Source: Andrena cerasifolii (taxonomy: Eukaryota; Arthropoda; Insecta; Hymenoptera; Andrenidae). Taken from it: a stretch of 64,000 bases of DNA. The notes beneath the pieces are model-generated. The model made no database searches. It was not told the DNA's origin and saw nothing but the letters and a program-made list of their open reading frames with translations. The position numbers and the translations under genes are program-made. How positions within the stretch are numbered: position 1 is the first letter of the stretch; each line of letters opens with the position of its first letter. The stretch lies in the NCBI RefSeq assembly GCF_050908995.1, contig NC_135123.1, positions 6,076,001 through 6,140,000 on the forward strand, read 5' to 3'. Shown here piece by piece: positions 35,201-44,248 of the stretch.

Positions 35201-37423
35201 GATACCTTCGGTGCTCTCGTCCGTAACTTCTGTCATATGTCCTAACCGTTCGTACTCCTTAAGGAATTCGACATACTGAACCTTGATAGCGTGACGTTTA
35301 TTAAGAGATCGTTCTAAAGACAGAAATCGATTCACTGCTATTTGACGTGATTCACCCAGCTTCTCCTTCTGATCGTTAAAAGGAAGGCCAACTGTGTATC
35401 GACCGGTCACTGCGTCGCGAATCGTATTGGAAGTATAGTGAGTTTCACACGCTTGTTCTTCGGGAGACAACAATTTAACGGACGGGCATTCCTCAAGGTT
35501 CCAAAATTTGTGCATGTCCGATTGAAGATCGCTAAGCGTCAAATTGCAAGTAGCTGATTGAGTTGATGGTTGATCTGGTACATGCCCAACCACTATCCAA
35601 CCGAGTTGAGTTTTTTGTAATTTAGTGCATTGATTCGCGAGAACTATTCGGCCAATGCACATCAAGTCCCAGAAGAATTGACCACCAAGAATTCCATCTA
35701 TGTTACCGGTCATATGGAAATCTGGATCTGCTAAATGTATCCCCACCGGAATCTTCAACGTTTGTCTGTCAATCAAGTCATGAGGTAACGGTTGTGAAAC
35801 TTCCCGAACTATCAAAAATGTTACATTTTCTGAATAACGAGAGTTTCGCGATTTAATTTGTGCTCGAGTGACTTTAGTGCTAGCCGACTGCATAGCGTTT
35901 GTGCCACAAAGAGGTATATTTACTGCTTCTGTGGGTAGATTGAGTTGCCTGCACATTCTTTCCGACAGAAAATGCGATTCGGCGCATGAATCTAATAGCA
36001 CCCTGCATTTGTGTGTTTTCCCGAATCCGTCTACAATGTCGATGACCGCCGTACACAAAATTACCGTCGGCCGAGCATTTATTACCGAACAGGTATTGTT
36101 TACCTGTACAGCTGAAGGTACGGGGGTAGGGTCTACGTGCAATAAAGTGTGATGCCGTTTATGACATCGTCGGCAGGTACTTGCCTGACAGTCCTTCACC
36201 GAATGGTTTGGCCGTAAGCAGTTAAAACAAAGATGGTTTTCCTTCACTAATTTTGATCTTTCTGGCACAGAAAGACTTAAGAGTTTGCTGCAATTTTGCG
36301 AAAAATGTGGCTCTCGACAAAAACCGCATAATATCACGTTCTGGGTAGAATGAACTTGCCTAATTGATCGTAATTCCCTTACTGCAGGTTTATTAGAATT
36401 TTGGAAACCTTGACGGTTTCGAACCGTTCCCTGAGCTTTGGTAGCAGGTGCCACAGCAGGAGCCACGGCAGAAGCCACGGCAGAAGCCCCAGCAGCGGGT
36501 TCCCCCCCTCCGATGGGTTCGATCGTCTGATACCGATCATGCAAAAAATCAAATAACTCGTCTACACTAGGAAACGCAATGCCACGCATGCGCTCCTTCC
36601 ACTTCAGGGCGGATTCTTCATCTAATTTAGACACTATCAAATGAACAAGTACGGTATCGGCACTAGGCTGCTGCAGAGCTTGCAACGCGCGGTAATGAGC
36701 CTCCATGCTGTTAAGAAACGTTCTAAAATCCTGATACGATGGCTTTTGCAACAACGGTACGTCAACGATTGCCCTCAAGTGATTAGTTACAATGGTAGCT
36801 GGTTGATTATACCGTTTCTCTAAAAGGCCCCAGGCAACCCTGTAATTGGCCGCGGAATTTCCTACAGACTCTATGGCTTTCGCTGCTTCACCCTTTAAAC
36901 ACGAACGAAGATATAGTAGTTTCTTGGACTCAGTAATGCGTGTGTTTTCGTGTATCGAAGAGTGAAACTGATCGGAAAATCCAGGCCACTCCCCGTATGC
37001 TCCAGCAAAGGTTGGCAAATTGATTTTCGGCAAGTATACGTCTTTATCGATAGACTCCATGGCCGATTGTGGCGACGCGCGTAAACTTAGTGACTCGACA
37101 CCCAACGCACTTCCAGTCTGCTGACTATGTTTGAGTTTATTCAAAATATCCATCGCGCGTGCTTTACATGTAATGAACGCGGATTTGAGAGCTATTCTTT
37201 CGCGCATTAATTCCCCGGTGGTGTCCGCGGAATCTAACTCCGCTTGCGCCTTATTGAACGACATATACTCACTTTCGAGGTCGTCAAAATGCACCTGAAT
37301 TTGACTGCCCGAATCTCCAGCTTCGGTACTGTCTATCAGTAGTTGAAAGGTTTCTAATTCTAATTTGAATGCTTCACGTTTCAACTTTAAGGTTTTCTGG
37401 CGTTCTTCCAAGCTCGGTGCCAT
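32231..37423 (-). CDS. BEL/Pao Gag-Pol polyprotein
   Basis: This single 1730-residue frame encodes Gag and Pol together. In order: a helical, charged Gag N-terminus (1-120) and DUF1759-type Gag core (about 130-300); zinc knuckles C366-C369-H373-C378, C399-C402-H407-C412 and a third at C417-C420; an aspartic protease with LLDSCAESHF (D478) and a DGILGG flap (576-581); reverse transcriptase with TADIAKMY (D805) and YVDD (881-884); RNase H with GFCDAS (D1057), E1101, D1131 and D1177; an integrase with an HHCC-type zinc region (H1360-C1398) and D1430, D1496, E1550; and a C-terminal DUF5641-type domain (about 1655-1725). All expected catalytic residues are visible. The protease has DSC where many retropepsins have DSG or DTG. 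The start ATG follows a roughly 450-bp leader after the primer site. It should act in cytoplasmic particles and then in integration; activity is inferred. Confidence 0.97.
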   Translation of the reverse strand: MAPSLEERQKTLKLKREAFKLELETFQLLIDSTEAGDSGSQIQVHFDDLESEYMSFNKAQAELDSADTTGELMRERIALKSAFITCKARAMDILNKLKHSQQTGSALGVESLSLRASPQSAMESIDKDVYLPKINLPTFAGAYGEWPGFSDQFHSSIHENTRITESKKLLYLRSCLKGEAAKAIESVGNSAANYRVAWGLLEKRYNQPATIVTNHLRAIVDVPLLQKPSYQDFRTFLNSMEAHYRALQALQQPSADTVLVHLIVSKLDEESALKWKERMRGIAFPSVDELFDFLHDRYQTIEPIGGGEPAAGASAVASAVAPAVAPATKAQGTVRNRQGFQNSNKPAVRELRSIRQVHSTQNVILCGFCREPHFSQNCSKLLSLSVPERSKLVKENHLCFNCLRPNHSVKDCQASTCRRCHKRHHTLLHVDPTPVPSAVQVNNTCSVINARPTVILCTAVIDIVDGFGKTHKCRVLLDSCAESHFLSERMCRQLNLPTEAVNIPLCGTNAMQSASTKVTRAQIKSRNSRYSENVTFLIVREVSQPLPHDLIDRQTLKIPVGIHLADPDFHMTGNIDGILGGQFFWDLMCIGRIVLANQCTKLQKTQLGWIVVGHVPDQPSTQSATCNLTLSDLQSDMHKFWNLEECPSVKLLSPEEQACETHYTSNTIRDAVTGRYTVGLPFNDQKEKLGESRQIAVNRFLSLERSLNKRHAIKVQYVEFLKEYERLGHMTEVTDESTEGIYLPHHPVVKDSSLTTKVRVVFDASARSSSGVSLNETLMVGPTIQDDLVSIITRFRLHKYVLTADIAKMYRQVDLRAVDRKYQRILWRENSNQPIKTYELNTVTYGTASAPFLAVRTLHQLAHDEIGNHPIAASAFLRDFYVDDVLTGADSFDEAMLLRNELIRLAAKGGFQLRQWVSNEPRLLESFLDASVHDHMVLDASDEKKTLGLYWKAERDVLGYTIKQVEPLQKVTKRTILSRIAQLFDPLGLLGPVIVQAKILMQNLWKCNLDWDESVPVDIYGAWVNFQSQLPLIQSVHIPRRVISDGHTHLQLHGFCDASEQAYGACIYIRSTRDGQGYSAQLVSSKSKVAPLKTQSLPRLELCGAVLLIKLYNIIIKAINLSFEKVVFWSDSTITLQWIRTAPHTLKTFVANRVSQIQQHSAPSQWLHVPSEHNAADILSRGSNIQDFLMATSWFTGPRWLSQSEDTWPHYDMQPIDIPEKRKVVVLHATTNAEVQLLEKFSSFILLQRVIAYCLRFYYNVCHKPKRGGPLTTNELTQAHFRIIRLLQRLVFTKEIHDLSNSEITKCGTRFTALGPFLDEDGLLRVGGRLKHALLPYSVKHPLLLPQNHFLTELIIREIHVKHGHIGARGTLHAVRQKYWPVNGMITVKSVLRKCITCHKLTAIVPQYPIGQLPRDRVVLNRPFLVTGVDYCGPFLIKEKKLRNTKKVKTYVAVFVCFSTKAVHLELVSDMTSDAFLAALKRFFARRGKCTDLYSDNGTNFIGASRELQRIHNAILVQDPKDHFQKYLSEQNVRWHFIPPRAPHFGGLWEAAVRSMKHHLMRIVGNAVLTFEGFTTCLAEIEAILNSRPLTPLSSDPNDLSPLTPGHFLIGDSLTSTPECDLTSVKTGRLSSWQHIQQLRQHFWSRWYKEYLNELIVRKKWHDGRTTQITEGMLVVLKEDNTPPLCWPMGRIVATHPGEDGVVRVATVRTLTGDYKRSVKRLSPLPVNDD

Positions 37424-37873
37424 GGCGAGATTTTACCGCGATAGATACACGGGAATGAGATAATAGGACTAGTTTGATAGGTGACTCACAAACAACAACT
37501 GAATGCGACTTACGTGGTCGCAGTCTCCGGTGGTCCACACGGCTTGTCAATGATAGGCGATGCGAATGAGGCTGGTAACAACGTCCTCGATGTTGGCTCT
37601 CGACGCTGTCCGTGCCGTAGATTCGGCACAGCTGTGATGCTGGTTCCGCCGACCCCTGGTGCTCAGGTATCGCTCCTGACGCCGATGAGTTATGCGAGGA
37701 TGCAACGACCTGGTGTCGTTGTCCCTCAGCTGCTGGGTCCCTTGACGATGAGGTGATCTGCCGAGTCCCTTTCTCTGGTTGCTGGGCTCCTCAGCGATGA
37801 CGTATGCTGTCCTTCCCACAGCACTGGATATGTTGTACAGATAGGCGCGAATCAAGGCTCTCCAGGCACTTGC
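37424..37873 (-). other. leader of the BEL/Pao element
   Basis: Non-coding stretch between the primer site and the Gag-Pol start codon. Open frames here on either strand are short and overlap the LTR (for example 37547-37978 minus), so they are not called. Confidence 0.7.
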
Positions 37874-37891
37874 ATCCGGCTCGAAGGACCA
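37874..37891 (-). promoter_or_regulatory. primer binding site, tRNA-Tyr
   Basis: On the plus strand these 18 bases read ATCCGGCTCGAAGGACCA, the 3' end of eukaryotic tRNA-Tyr including CCA. The minus (element) strand is therefore complementary to that tRNA. It lies three bases inside the 5' LTR (37892-37894, AAA). The tRNA identity comes from knowledge of the tRNA-Tyr acceptor and T-arm sequence and was not searched. Confidence 0.85.
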
Positions 37892-37894
37892 AAA

Positions 37895-38586
37895 TGTTGT
37901 GGCCAAAATGTCGACTTGTTCTTTGGAGGTTGTAAGACTCCGACGACACAATGTCACACTCCTTGCGGTTTTTTCCACCGCAAGAGTTCACTAATTGAAC
38001 GGTGATTGAGGTATGTGGAAGGACAGTGGTGAAATCAAACTGACACTGTAGCGCGTAACAACGTAACACTTAAAATATATTCTGATAAAATTGAATGAAA
38101 ATACTTGTACACTTGAATTTTGGTAAAGTTATAATGTGCGCTGGTAGTGTCTCAGAATGCTGAATGCAATTCTGTCGATGATGATAGTACAGAGGTTTTG
38201 TTCGATCTGGTTTTCCAAGTTGCATTCAGGCTCTACCAAGCCTTTGAAAGCCCTTGCAGGGGTGTGTCTTAAAAAATAAGAGGTGGTAGACTATTGCCTA
38301 TTGGCTGTAAATGATTGTGGCATTGGGCGACGAAACGCACCGGAAAGGGAAACTGAGTTCCACGAAATCGCATCGAACGGCGCGACTCCGTTTGTTTATG
38401 TCGTCTAGAGATACGCGGTCTTGACTCGGCCCAATAGCCCATATTTCACGGCACCGCTGGTAAATAGTTACGTCCCAAGATTTTAGGCCCGGACGGTCGG
38501 CTCAAGTGTTTTGCCACGTGCGGATTGACGAAGCACAGGCCCAGGAAACGCTTCGAATTCAATAATTGTATTTTTCACGCTCAACA
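37895..38586 (-). repeat. 5' LTR of the BEL/Pao element
   Basis: 692 bp, the same length as the other LTR and no difference noticed by eye. In element orientation this is the upstream LTR and should contain the promoter. Confidence 0.95.
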
Positions 38587-38591
38587 AATAT
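38587..38591. repeat. target-site duplication, right copy
   Basis: AATAT immediately after the LTR, pairing with 31218-31222. Confidence 0.93.
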
Positions 38592-40246
38592 TGACATACA
38601 AATATCTCCTATACTAAGAAGATATTTTGTTTTTGTGCTCCGCGCTGGGTGGACGCTCTAACCCCCACATGCGGGTGAGACCGACCAGTTGCAGTGTCAA
38701 TGTTTTTGTTTGAAAATAAAAATAAATATTTTAATTTATCGCTCAGTATAGTTTATGTATCCTCTAAATTACTTGTGCTTTGCTTTAAATTATTCAAAAC
38801 GTCAAAAATGTGAGAATAACAGTGCTACAATTTCTTTTCCAAAAAGTGATCGAACTCTCCCGGACTTACAATACCGATCGTACGCGGAGCGTAATTATAT
38901 TCGCTGATTTGAATTTATTAATCTCCAGAAAGAACAGCGAAGCGAGCGGTACAGTTAACTAAAGCGAATTGTAGCCACCGAACGTACCGAATATTTACCT
39001 TCGGTACAACGCAGGTAATTGCAGACTCTCCGTTCCGTACACGAGATTAATTGCCACTCAATTACATATTGACCAGAACTGAACGAATAACCAGCTGCAT
39101 TTTTAATTACTCAGAGAGGGAGCGATTGAAGATGGTCTGTTCGCCAGATGGACCGTTCAACTTCAGAATTTGATGCACGCGAGGCCGTGCAATTTCCTGC
39201 GTCTGTTTTGTTGGAAACAACGGAACGATTCGTTTCACGCGTCAAACATATTTCTGCGCAAAGGATCGCCTGGCGCCTACGATTTCCGTTCCCAGCTACG
39301 GTTAAGGAAAAAAAAAAGAAGGAGAGCGTCGCGCGTTTTCCGCGTCGGTTTGCCTCCCCCACCCCCGGTTTACGTTAAATCAAGCAATCAGCTAAAGTGC
39401 ACCTTGCCTGCGGTTTCCACGAGAATGCCGATTCGACCGGATTAACTTTAATCCGAAGACGTCGATATCACTATTCTTCGAACGTCTCGGGAACGCTGCC
39501 CTCTAAGAGTTATAATATCCGTGAACAAAATCGAGAGAGGGTGCACGCTGCTGCTGGAAAATCTTGCGATCGTCTGTATTTCTTAGGGAGTATGCGTGCT
39601 GCATATAATTCGGCGTTCAATTCTACTTAACGCATAGGCGAAGTTTGGAAAATAATGGCTGCTGGAATTAGCGATTATTCCACCCTAACCCGATTGTTCC
39701 GTCTCGACGCGAATTATATTTTATGGAAGATACACTGAAAAATAGAGAAGTGCTGTTTTGAATTATATTACGTCATGGGGATTTCTACGGTAACGCTGGG
39801 CAGGGTTTAGCAAACTCCTGATCCGATCACGCAACTCCGTTGGGGTGGGGGACAGGTGCGCGGGGGTCGAGCAACAACCGGAAGCCCGATTCCTACCACG
39901 AGCGAGTAAAGATGGATATCAGGCCGGCGGATTTAATATATGTGGGGGTCGATTCACCCGGAATTAATTAAGACTGTTCCACGAACGTCGATTGCCGTCA
40001 TTTAGAAATGCCCGATAAGGAATTACCTCGTCGGTCTCCCGGTGGCATATCAGAAGATTAACGTGCGCGTTTCTTACCGGGGACTGGGGAATGCTTCGGG
40101 CAGGGTTCAAAAGATCGAGTGTACCGATGACTTTCGCCGCAAGATAGAAAGAGACACTGGTGCAATTAATAACTTCCCTGTTGCAACGCATATATTGGTT
40201 TCCACCCTTCTGTCTGTTATGTCGGGTGCGGAGATTTAGTAATTAC
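38592..40246. other. unique DNA, no gene recognised
   Basis: AT-rich near the retrotransposon and more GC-rich after 38.9 kb. Overlapping short frames at 39111-39445 on both strands have no domain. Nothing else is supported. Confidence 0.4.
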
Positions 40247-40925
40247 TTAAGGGGAGGTTCCGGTCTAAAAATCGATATTTTTTATTTCTTTCTTCGAATG
40301 TTCAACCTTTTAGGAATACGTGTTTAAAAGGATTTTTTGAAATTCGTAAGTTTCCTGGAGTTATAGGTATTTGATTAGTGGCAAATCTTTAAACGCGTTT
40401 TTTTAAAAATGGGTGGAACTTGTATCTTCTAAAGTTACTGTTCGATTCGACTGAAACTTTTTTTATTTTGAAGAATATGCTTCTGGCTCGTGGACAGACC
40501 AGTAAAATTAAAAAAAAATGAAAATTTGTAATTTTTAAAGGCGTTGAAAGAGCGAAAATATAGGGTAAAAGTCATTTCTAACTTCAAGTGTCGTTATTTT
40601 CTCAAAAAATGTCATTTTGAGTAATTTTTCTGGTTAGTCCACGAGCGAGTTTTATGCCCTTTAATAATTTGGCGTTGTTTTTTACTTCTGACCAATGGTT
40701 TGGGTGCTACAGGTTCCAACGATTTGGATGAAGTTTTTGACGCCTCGTATTTAACGACTCCTCATTTCCGTCTGCGGCGATTAATTATAAAACAAAAAAA
40801 TTATTTCTGTAGCTTATAACATCCTTAATTCAATGCAAAAAGTTCTATTAAATTTTACGTAGTAGTTTTCCTTTAATCCTAAAGATCACCTATTTTATGG
40901 ACTCTAGACCGAAACAGCCCCTTAA
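40247..40925. mobile_element. TTAA-flanked element, first of a chain of three
   Basis: TTAA lies at 40247-40250 and 40922-40925. Termini are an imperfect inverted pair: GGGGAGGTTCCGGTCTA and, from the right, GGGGCTGTTTCGGTCTAGAG. Internal inverted segments include GGCTCGTGGACAGACCAG (about 40486) against CTGGTTAGTCCACGAGC (about 40630). No coding sequence. The right TTAA is shared with the next element. Confidence 0.75.
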
Positions 40926-41617
40926 GGGGACTACTTGGGCAGTCAAATCGCTCGAAAATCAAGTATTTTGTGCGAATTAATTACGAGTTTTCCTTTTACA
41001 CTATGTTTATTACTGTAACGGAGAGTAAATAATATTTTGTTTGTCTACATATCTAGTTTACAAATGGCGCCACACAAGATTGCTTATACAGTGGTTTAAA
41101 AAAAAGTGTCTTTGGTTTTGCCCTGATATTGAACTTAGAAATAAAGAAACAACGGTTTCCTAGGAATATATTTCTCCTAGAACCTGCAGCTTTGGAGGGT
41201 AGCTCTGAAAAAAGAATTGAACCAAAATTATTAAAATAAGATTTTGTACGAAAAATATCGATTTTCGGGATACACAGATGTGTATTTTTTCCATATCGGA
41301 AACCAGAGCTTTCATTAATACTGTGATACACCCCACAACGAAGAATATTTTGATCATTCTAGAAAAATTTCAAGTCGATCCGAACCTCGGTTTTTTCGCA
41401 ATGAGGGCCAAATCGCAGAAAAAAAACACGTACACATTAGACGACTCTAGCGCTAACATATACATGTATATATTATCAAACAAAATTTTGTACAGTTTAT
41501 GGTATTAATAAACATTACCCAAAAGTACTAGTCACAATTTGTATTCATCTCCCTATAATTAATTCGCAAAAAATACTTGATCTTCGAACGATTTGACTGC
41601 CTACTTAGCCCCCTTAA
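40922..41617. mobile_element. TTAA-flanked fold-back element, second of a chain of three
   Basis: TTAA lies at 40922-40925 and 41614-41617. Ends are GGGGACTACTTGGGCAGTC and, from the right, GGGGGCTAAGTAGGCAGTC, continuing inverted through CAAATCG and ATCAAGTATTTT...GCGAATTAATTA. The partial element at 13929 belongs to the same family. Frames in the middle are short and unrecognised. Confidence 0.82.
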
Positions 41618-41820
41618 GGGGTAATGCCACTCCGTCGCCCGGAAACAGCCGGTGGCGCCGCGGTACTGCACTAAAAAATTAAAAAAAAATTGTGATCATA
41701 CTTCGAAGTATTTACAACAAAGGCCTCGAAACAGATTTTGCGTTGCATTCGCTATACTCGCGTAAAAAAAATTCAAAGCCAGGCTGTTTTTCCGTGCGCC
41801 AGAGTGGCGTTACCCCTTAA
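41614..41820. mobile_element. short TTAA-flanked MITE, third of a chain of three
   Basis: At 207 bp this is the shortest TTAA element here. TTAA lies at 41614-41617 and 41817-41820. Terminal repeats are GGGGTAATGCCACTCCG and, from the right, GGGGTAACGCCACTCTGGCG. It is followed by unique DNA. Confidence 0.85.
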
Positions 41821-43160
41821 CCATCCCGATGGACGTCTGCTGATTCATTTCAGTTATCATTGTTAATATCGCTAGCAACGAACATCCGCACTCCTCGTAA
41901 TTAAAAGTTGTGCGCCCGGTGTTTGGAAAGCTGCCGCGTATTGTCGGGAAATTTAACGATATCAGTTCGCCGAATGAAATAGCTGTTACAGGCTGGACTA
42001 GTGCTCCGAGAGTTGCGTAACACCCACGCAAGGTAATCAGTCGAAACGAAGCGTATAAATGCCCCGCACTTGCGTACCCGAGTTACGTATGTACATACAT
42101 ACCTGTCGATTTCGATGCACTCCAAGGCTTCGAGCAGCTTCCGATCGATCCAATTCCCGTCGCTGGGAACAATTTCTCATCGCGAAGAAAGCCTGCCCCT
42201 AATCGACTCCATTCGCGTCATCCTCCTATGAGTCCCTCCTCCCCATTTTCCCCCCAAAAAAGAGAGAGAGAGATAGAGAGAGCGAGAAAAGGAAAGAGTC
42301 GCGCGATATTTAGCGAACGCTAGAAGCATCCGGCGGAAAGGCATCGACAAAAGGGTCACGTCATCGTGAAAAGCAGCGACGGAAACAGCAATGACCCGTG
42401 GAAAGCGACGAGACATTCGTACGGCAATCAGGCTGAAGCACGAGGGACCATTCAAGTTGTGGGCTTTCATCGTCGCCTTACAAGTTCCTCCACTTTTCAC
42501 CCCTCTTCGCGGCTTTCCGCCCCGTCTGTCCGCCGTTCCTTTCCGCTCGTTCTTCCAGCACGGAGCTCCCGTCCACCCCTCCCTCTCCGCCGACACCCTC
42601 GTTCGCCCCTGCTTTCTTCACCCCTTTCCCGGGTCTTTGAGATCCCTACCGAACTGTATATAAAGTGGCGCCACCTAAATTGGAAACCGCAGCTTTGTCG
42701 ATGCTATTGCTACCATCCCCGTTCTCTTTGCCCCCCACCCCCACCCCCGGGCCGTTTCTTTCCTCCCCATTGAGCCTGCGGCCACCCACTCGGGCCGAGT
42801 CCTGCCGCGGTCAAGATGGATCGTTGCTAGAGTTGACACTGGGGTTGGATTTATTGGCCCGGGCTTGGTAGCCCGTCGAACTTGTGTTCGCCGCCGGAAA
42901 ATTCGTCTGTCCTGACGCTTTGATAACTTCTTTCTTCGCGCCCCGCCGAGGAACTTCGGGGCGGCTACAGGCAGGGGAAGATCGTCCTCGGGAGATTCTT
43001 CCGTGGAGGCCTGGATCTACTGGGTTTTTGGTTTTTACGTCGGTAGGGGGCTCGAACGGTTGACAGTTTCCTGGCGAAGTTGTTCGTACGTCGCTGATGT
43101 TCCGTTATCCTGTTCACCTGAACTAGGTATCGATGGAAAATTCAGCGGAGCAGCCCTCTC
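41821..43160. other. unique DNA with a GA-rich microsatellite, no gene recognised
   Basis: An AGAGAGAG-type tract lies at about 42258-42285. Downstream, C-rich pyrimidine sequence (about 42480-42780) gives long proline/serine-rich frames in all phases, typical of low-complexity DNA rather than a gene. Confidence 0.35.
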
Positions 43161-43246
43161 TTAACCCGGGAGTAGGCGCATGGCGGTATTTTCGACCGAC
43201 GATTTCATATGCTTTGAAACATGATCCATAGCGTTCGACTGTTTAC
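43161..43246. mobile_element. solitary left end of a piggyBac-like element
   Basis: TTAA followed by CCCGGGAGTAGGCGCA and about 65 further bases matches the start of the element at 44245 (shared TCGACCGACGATTTCATA and AAACATGATCCATAGCGTTC). Similarity stops near 43246 and no right end is present, so this is a truncated copy. Confidence 0.78.
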
Positions 43247-43370
43247 TTTTTCCGTGGAGCTATTCCTCTTTGAAGGAGTTCTTGACTTATTTATGTTACG
43301 GAGCGACACTTAGTGCACTCGTGTAGGTTTTAAATCATACATTTTTACGCTGTATGATTCGTTCGTTTTT
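43247..43370. other. short unassigned segment between element fragments
   Basis: No similarity to either neighbour was recognised and nothing coding is visible. Confidence 0.3.
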
Positions 43371-43524
43371 TAATGTTTTTCTGTAACGAAATTACTGGCA
43401 GTTGCTGCATACATGTGCTTCTAAAATAAGCGAATAGTTGTAATAAAATATACAGTAAATATTCCACAAAATATTCTTGAAAATCGCGTTCTTTTTCGAG
43501 AACTGACTGGGCATAACCCCTTAA
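43371..43524. mobile_element. right half of a family F fold-back element
   Basis: It resembles the right arm at about 16390-16542: shared TTCCACAAAATAT, CTTCTAAAATAAGC-like and GTTCTTTTTCG blocks, ending GGGCATAACCCC then TTAA (43521-43524). The left arm is missing. The TTAA is shared with the next element. Confidence 0.72.
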
Positions 43525-44248
43525 GGGGGTATACCCGTTTGAACCCTCGGAAAATGTATACATTTTGTGGATTTTTTTACAAGTCAACGGTTTGATGCAG
43601 ATTTCCCGTTTTTTTACTATGTTTACATAGTATTATGAACTACTTATAAAAAAAGTTTCAGTTAAAAAACTATTGTTTTTCGGAAGTTACGGATTCATGT
43701 CCGAAAGTCTCTCGATTTTAGACGGCTAAACGGTGGCCCTAAAAACTCGCGCTACGTTCAACCAATTTACTTCAAATTTTGCATGCAGAATCATAATAAG
43801 ATTCCACATCGTCCAACGAAGGCTTTTTTTATTTCGATTCCCCGTTTATTATTTATAAAGGAAAAAGGTGGATTTTTCTCTTAGAAAAATTTAACTTTAC
43901 CTTTGATCTCTCACCATTTCTTTATTTTTCAAAATTTTCAAAATCGCCTTCGTTGGACGATGTGGAATCTTATTATGATTCTGCATGCAAAATTTGAAGT
44001 AAATTGGTTGAACGTAGCGCGAGTTTTTAGGGCCACCGTTTAGCCGTCTAAAATCGAGAGACTTTCGGACATGTATCCGTAACTTCCGAAAAACAATAGT
44101 TTTTTAACTGAAACTTTTTTTATAAGTAGTTCATAATACTATGTAAACATAGTTAAAAAACGGGAAATCTGCATCAAACCGTTGACTTGTAAAAAAATCC
44201 ACAAAATGTATACATTTTCCGAGGGTTCAAACGGGTATACCCCCTTAA
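43521..44248. mobile_element. TTAA-flanked, nearly perfect palindromic element
   Basis: TTAA lies at 43521-43524 and 44245-44248. Terminal repeats begin GGGGGTATACCCGTTTGAAC, and the arms are close to perfectly complementary over roughly 300 bp, with few visible differences (for example GATTCATGTCCG against CGGACATGTATC). The short centre lies around 43870-43930. The high arm identity suggests a recent origin or ongoing arm-to-arm conversion. The right TTAA is shared with the piggyBac-like remnant. Confidence 0.9.

Larger units (their letters stand above)
31223..38586 (-). mobile_element. complete BEL/Pao LTR retrotransposon
   Basis: This 7364-bp element lies on the minus strand. Two 692-bp LTRs (31223-31914 and 37895-38586) start TG and end CA and look identical by eye. 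A five-base target duplication AATAT flanks it (31218-31222 and 38587-38591). A tRNA-Tyr primer site and a purine tract sit beside the LTRs in the expected places. One 1730-codon Gag-Pol frame runs without a stop or frameshift. Identical LTRs plus an intact frame indicate a very recent insertion that could still be active (inference). No envelope frame is present. The domain order protease, reverse transcriptase, RNase H, integrase and the Pao-type Gag place it in BEL/Pao, Pao-like lineage. Confidence 0.97.

Noticed and set aside
37547..37978. 143-codon frame upstream of Gag-Pol, considered as an extra retrotransposon protein
   Set aside because: It starts inside the 5' LTR and runs across the primer site and leader; no Gag-like feature is present.
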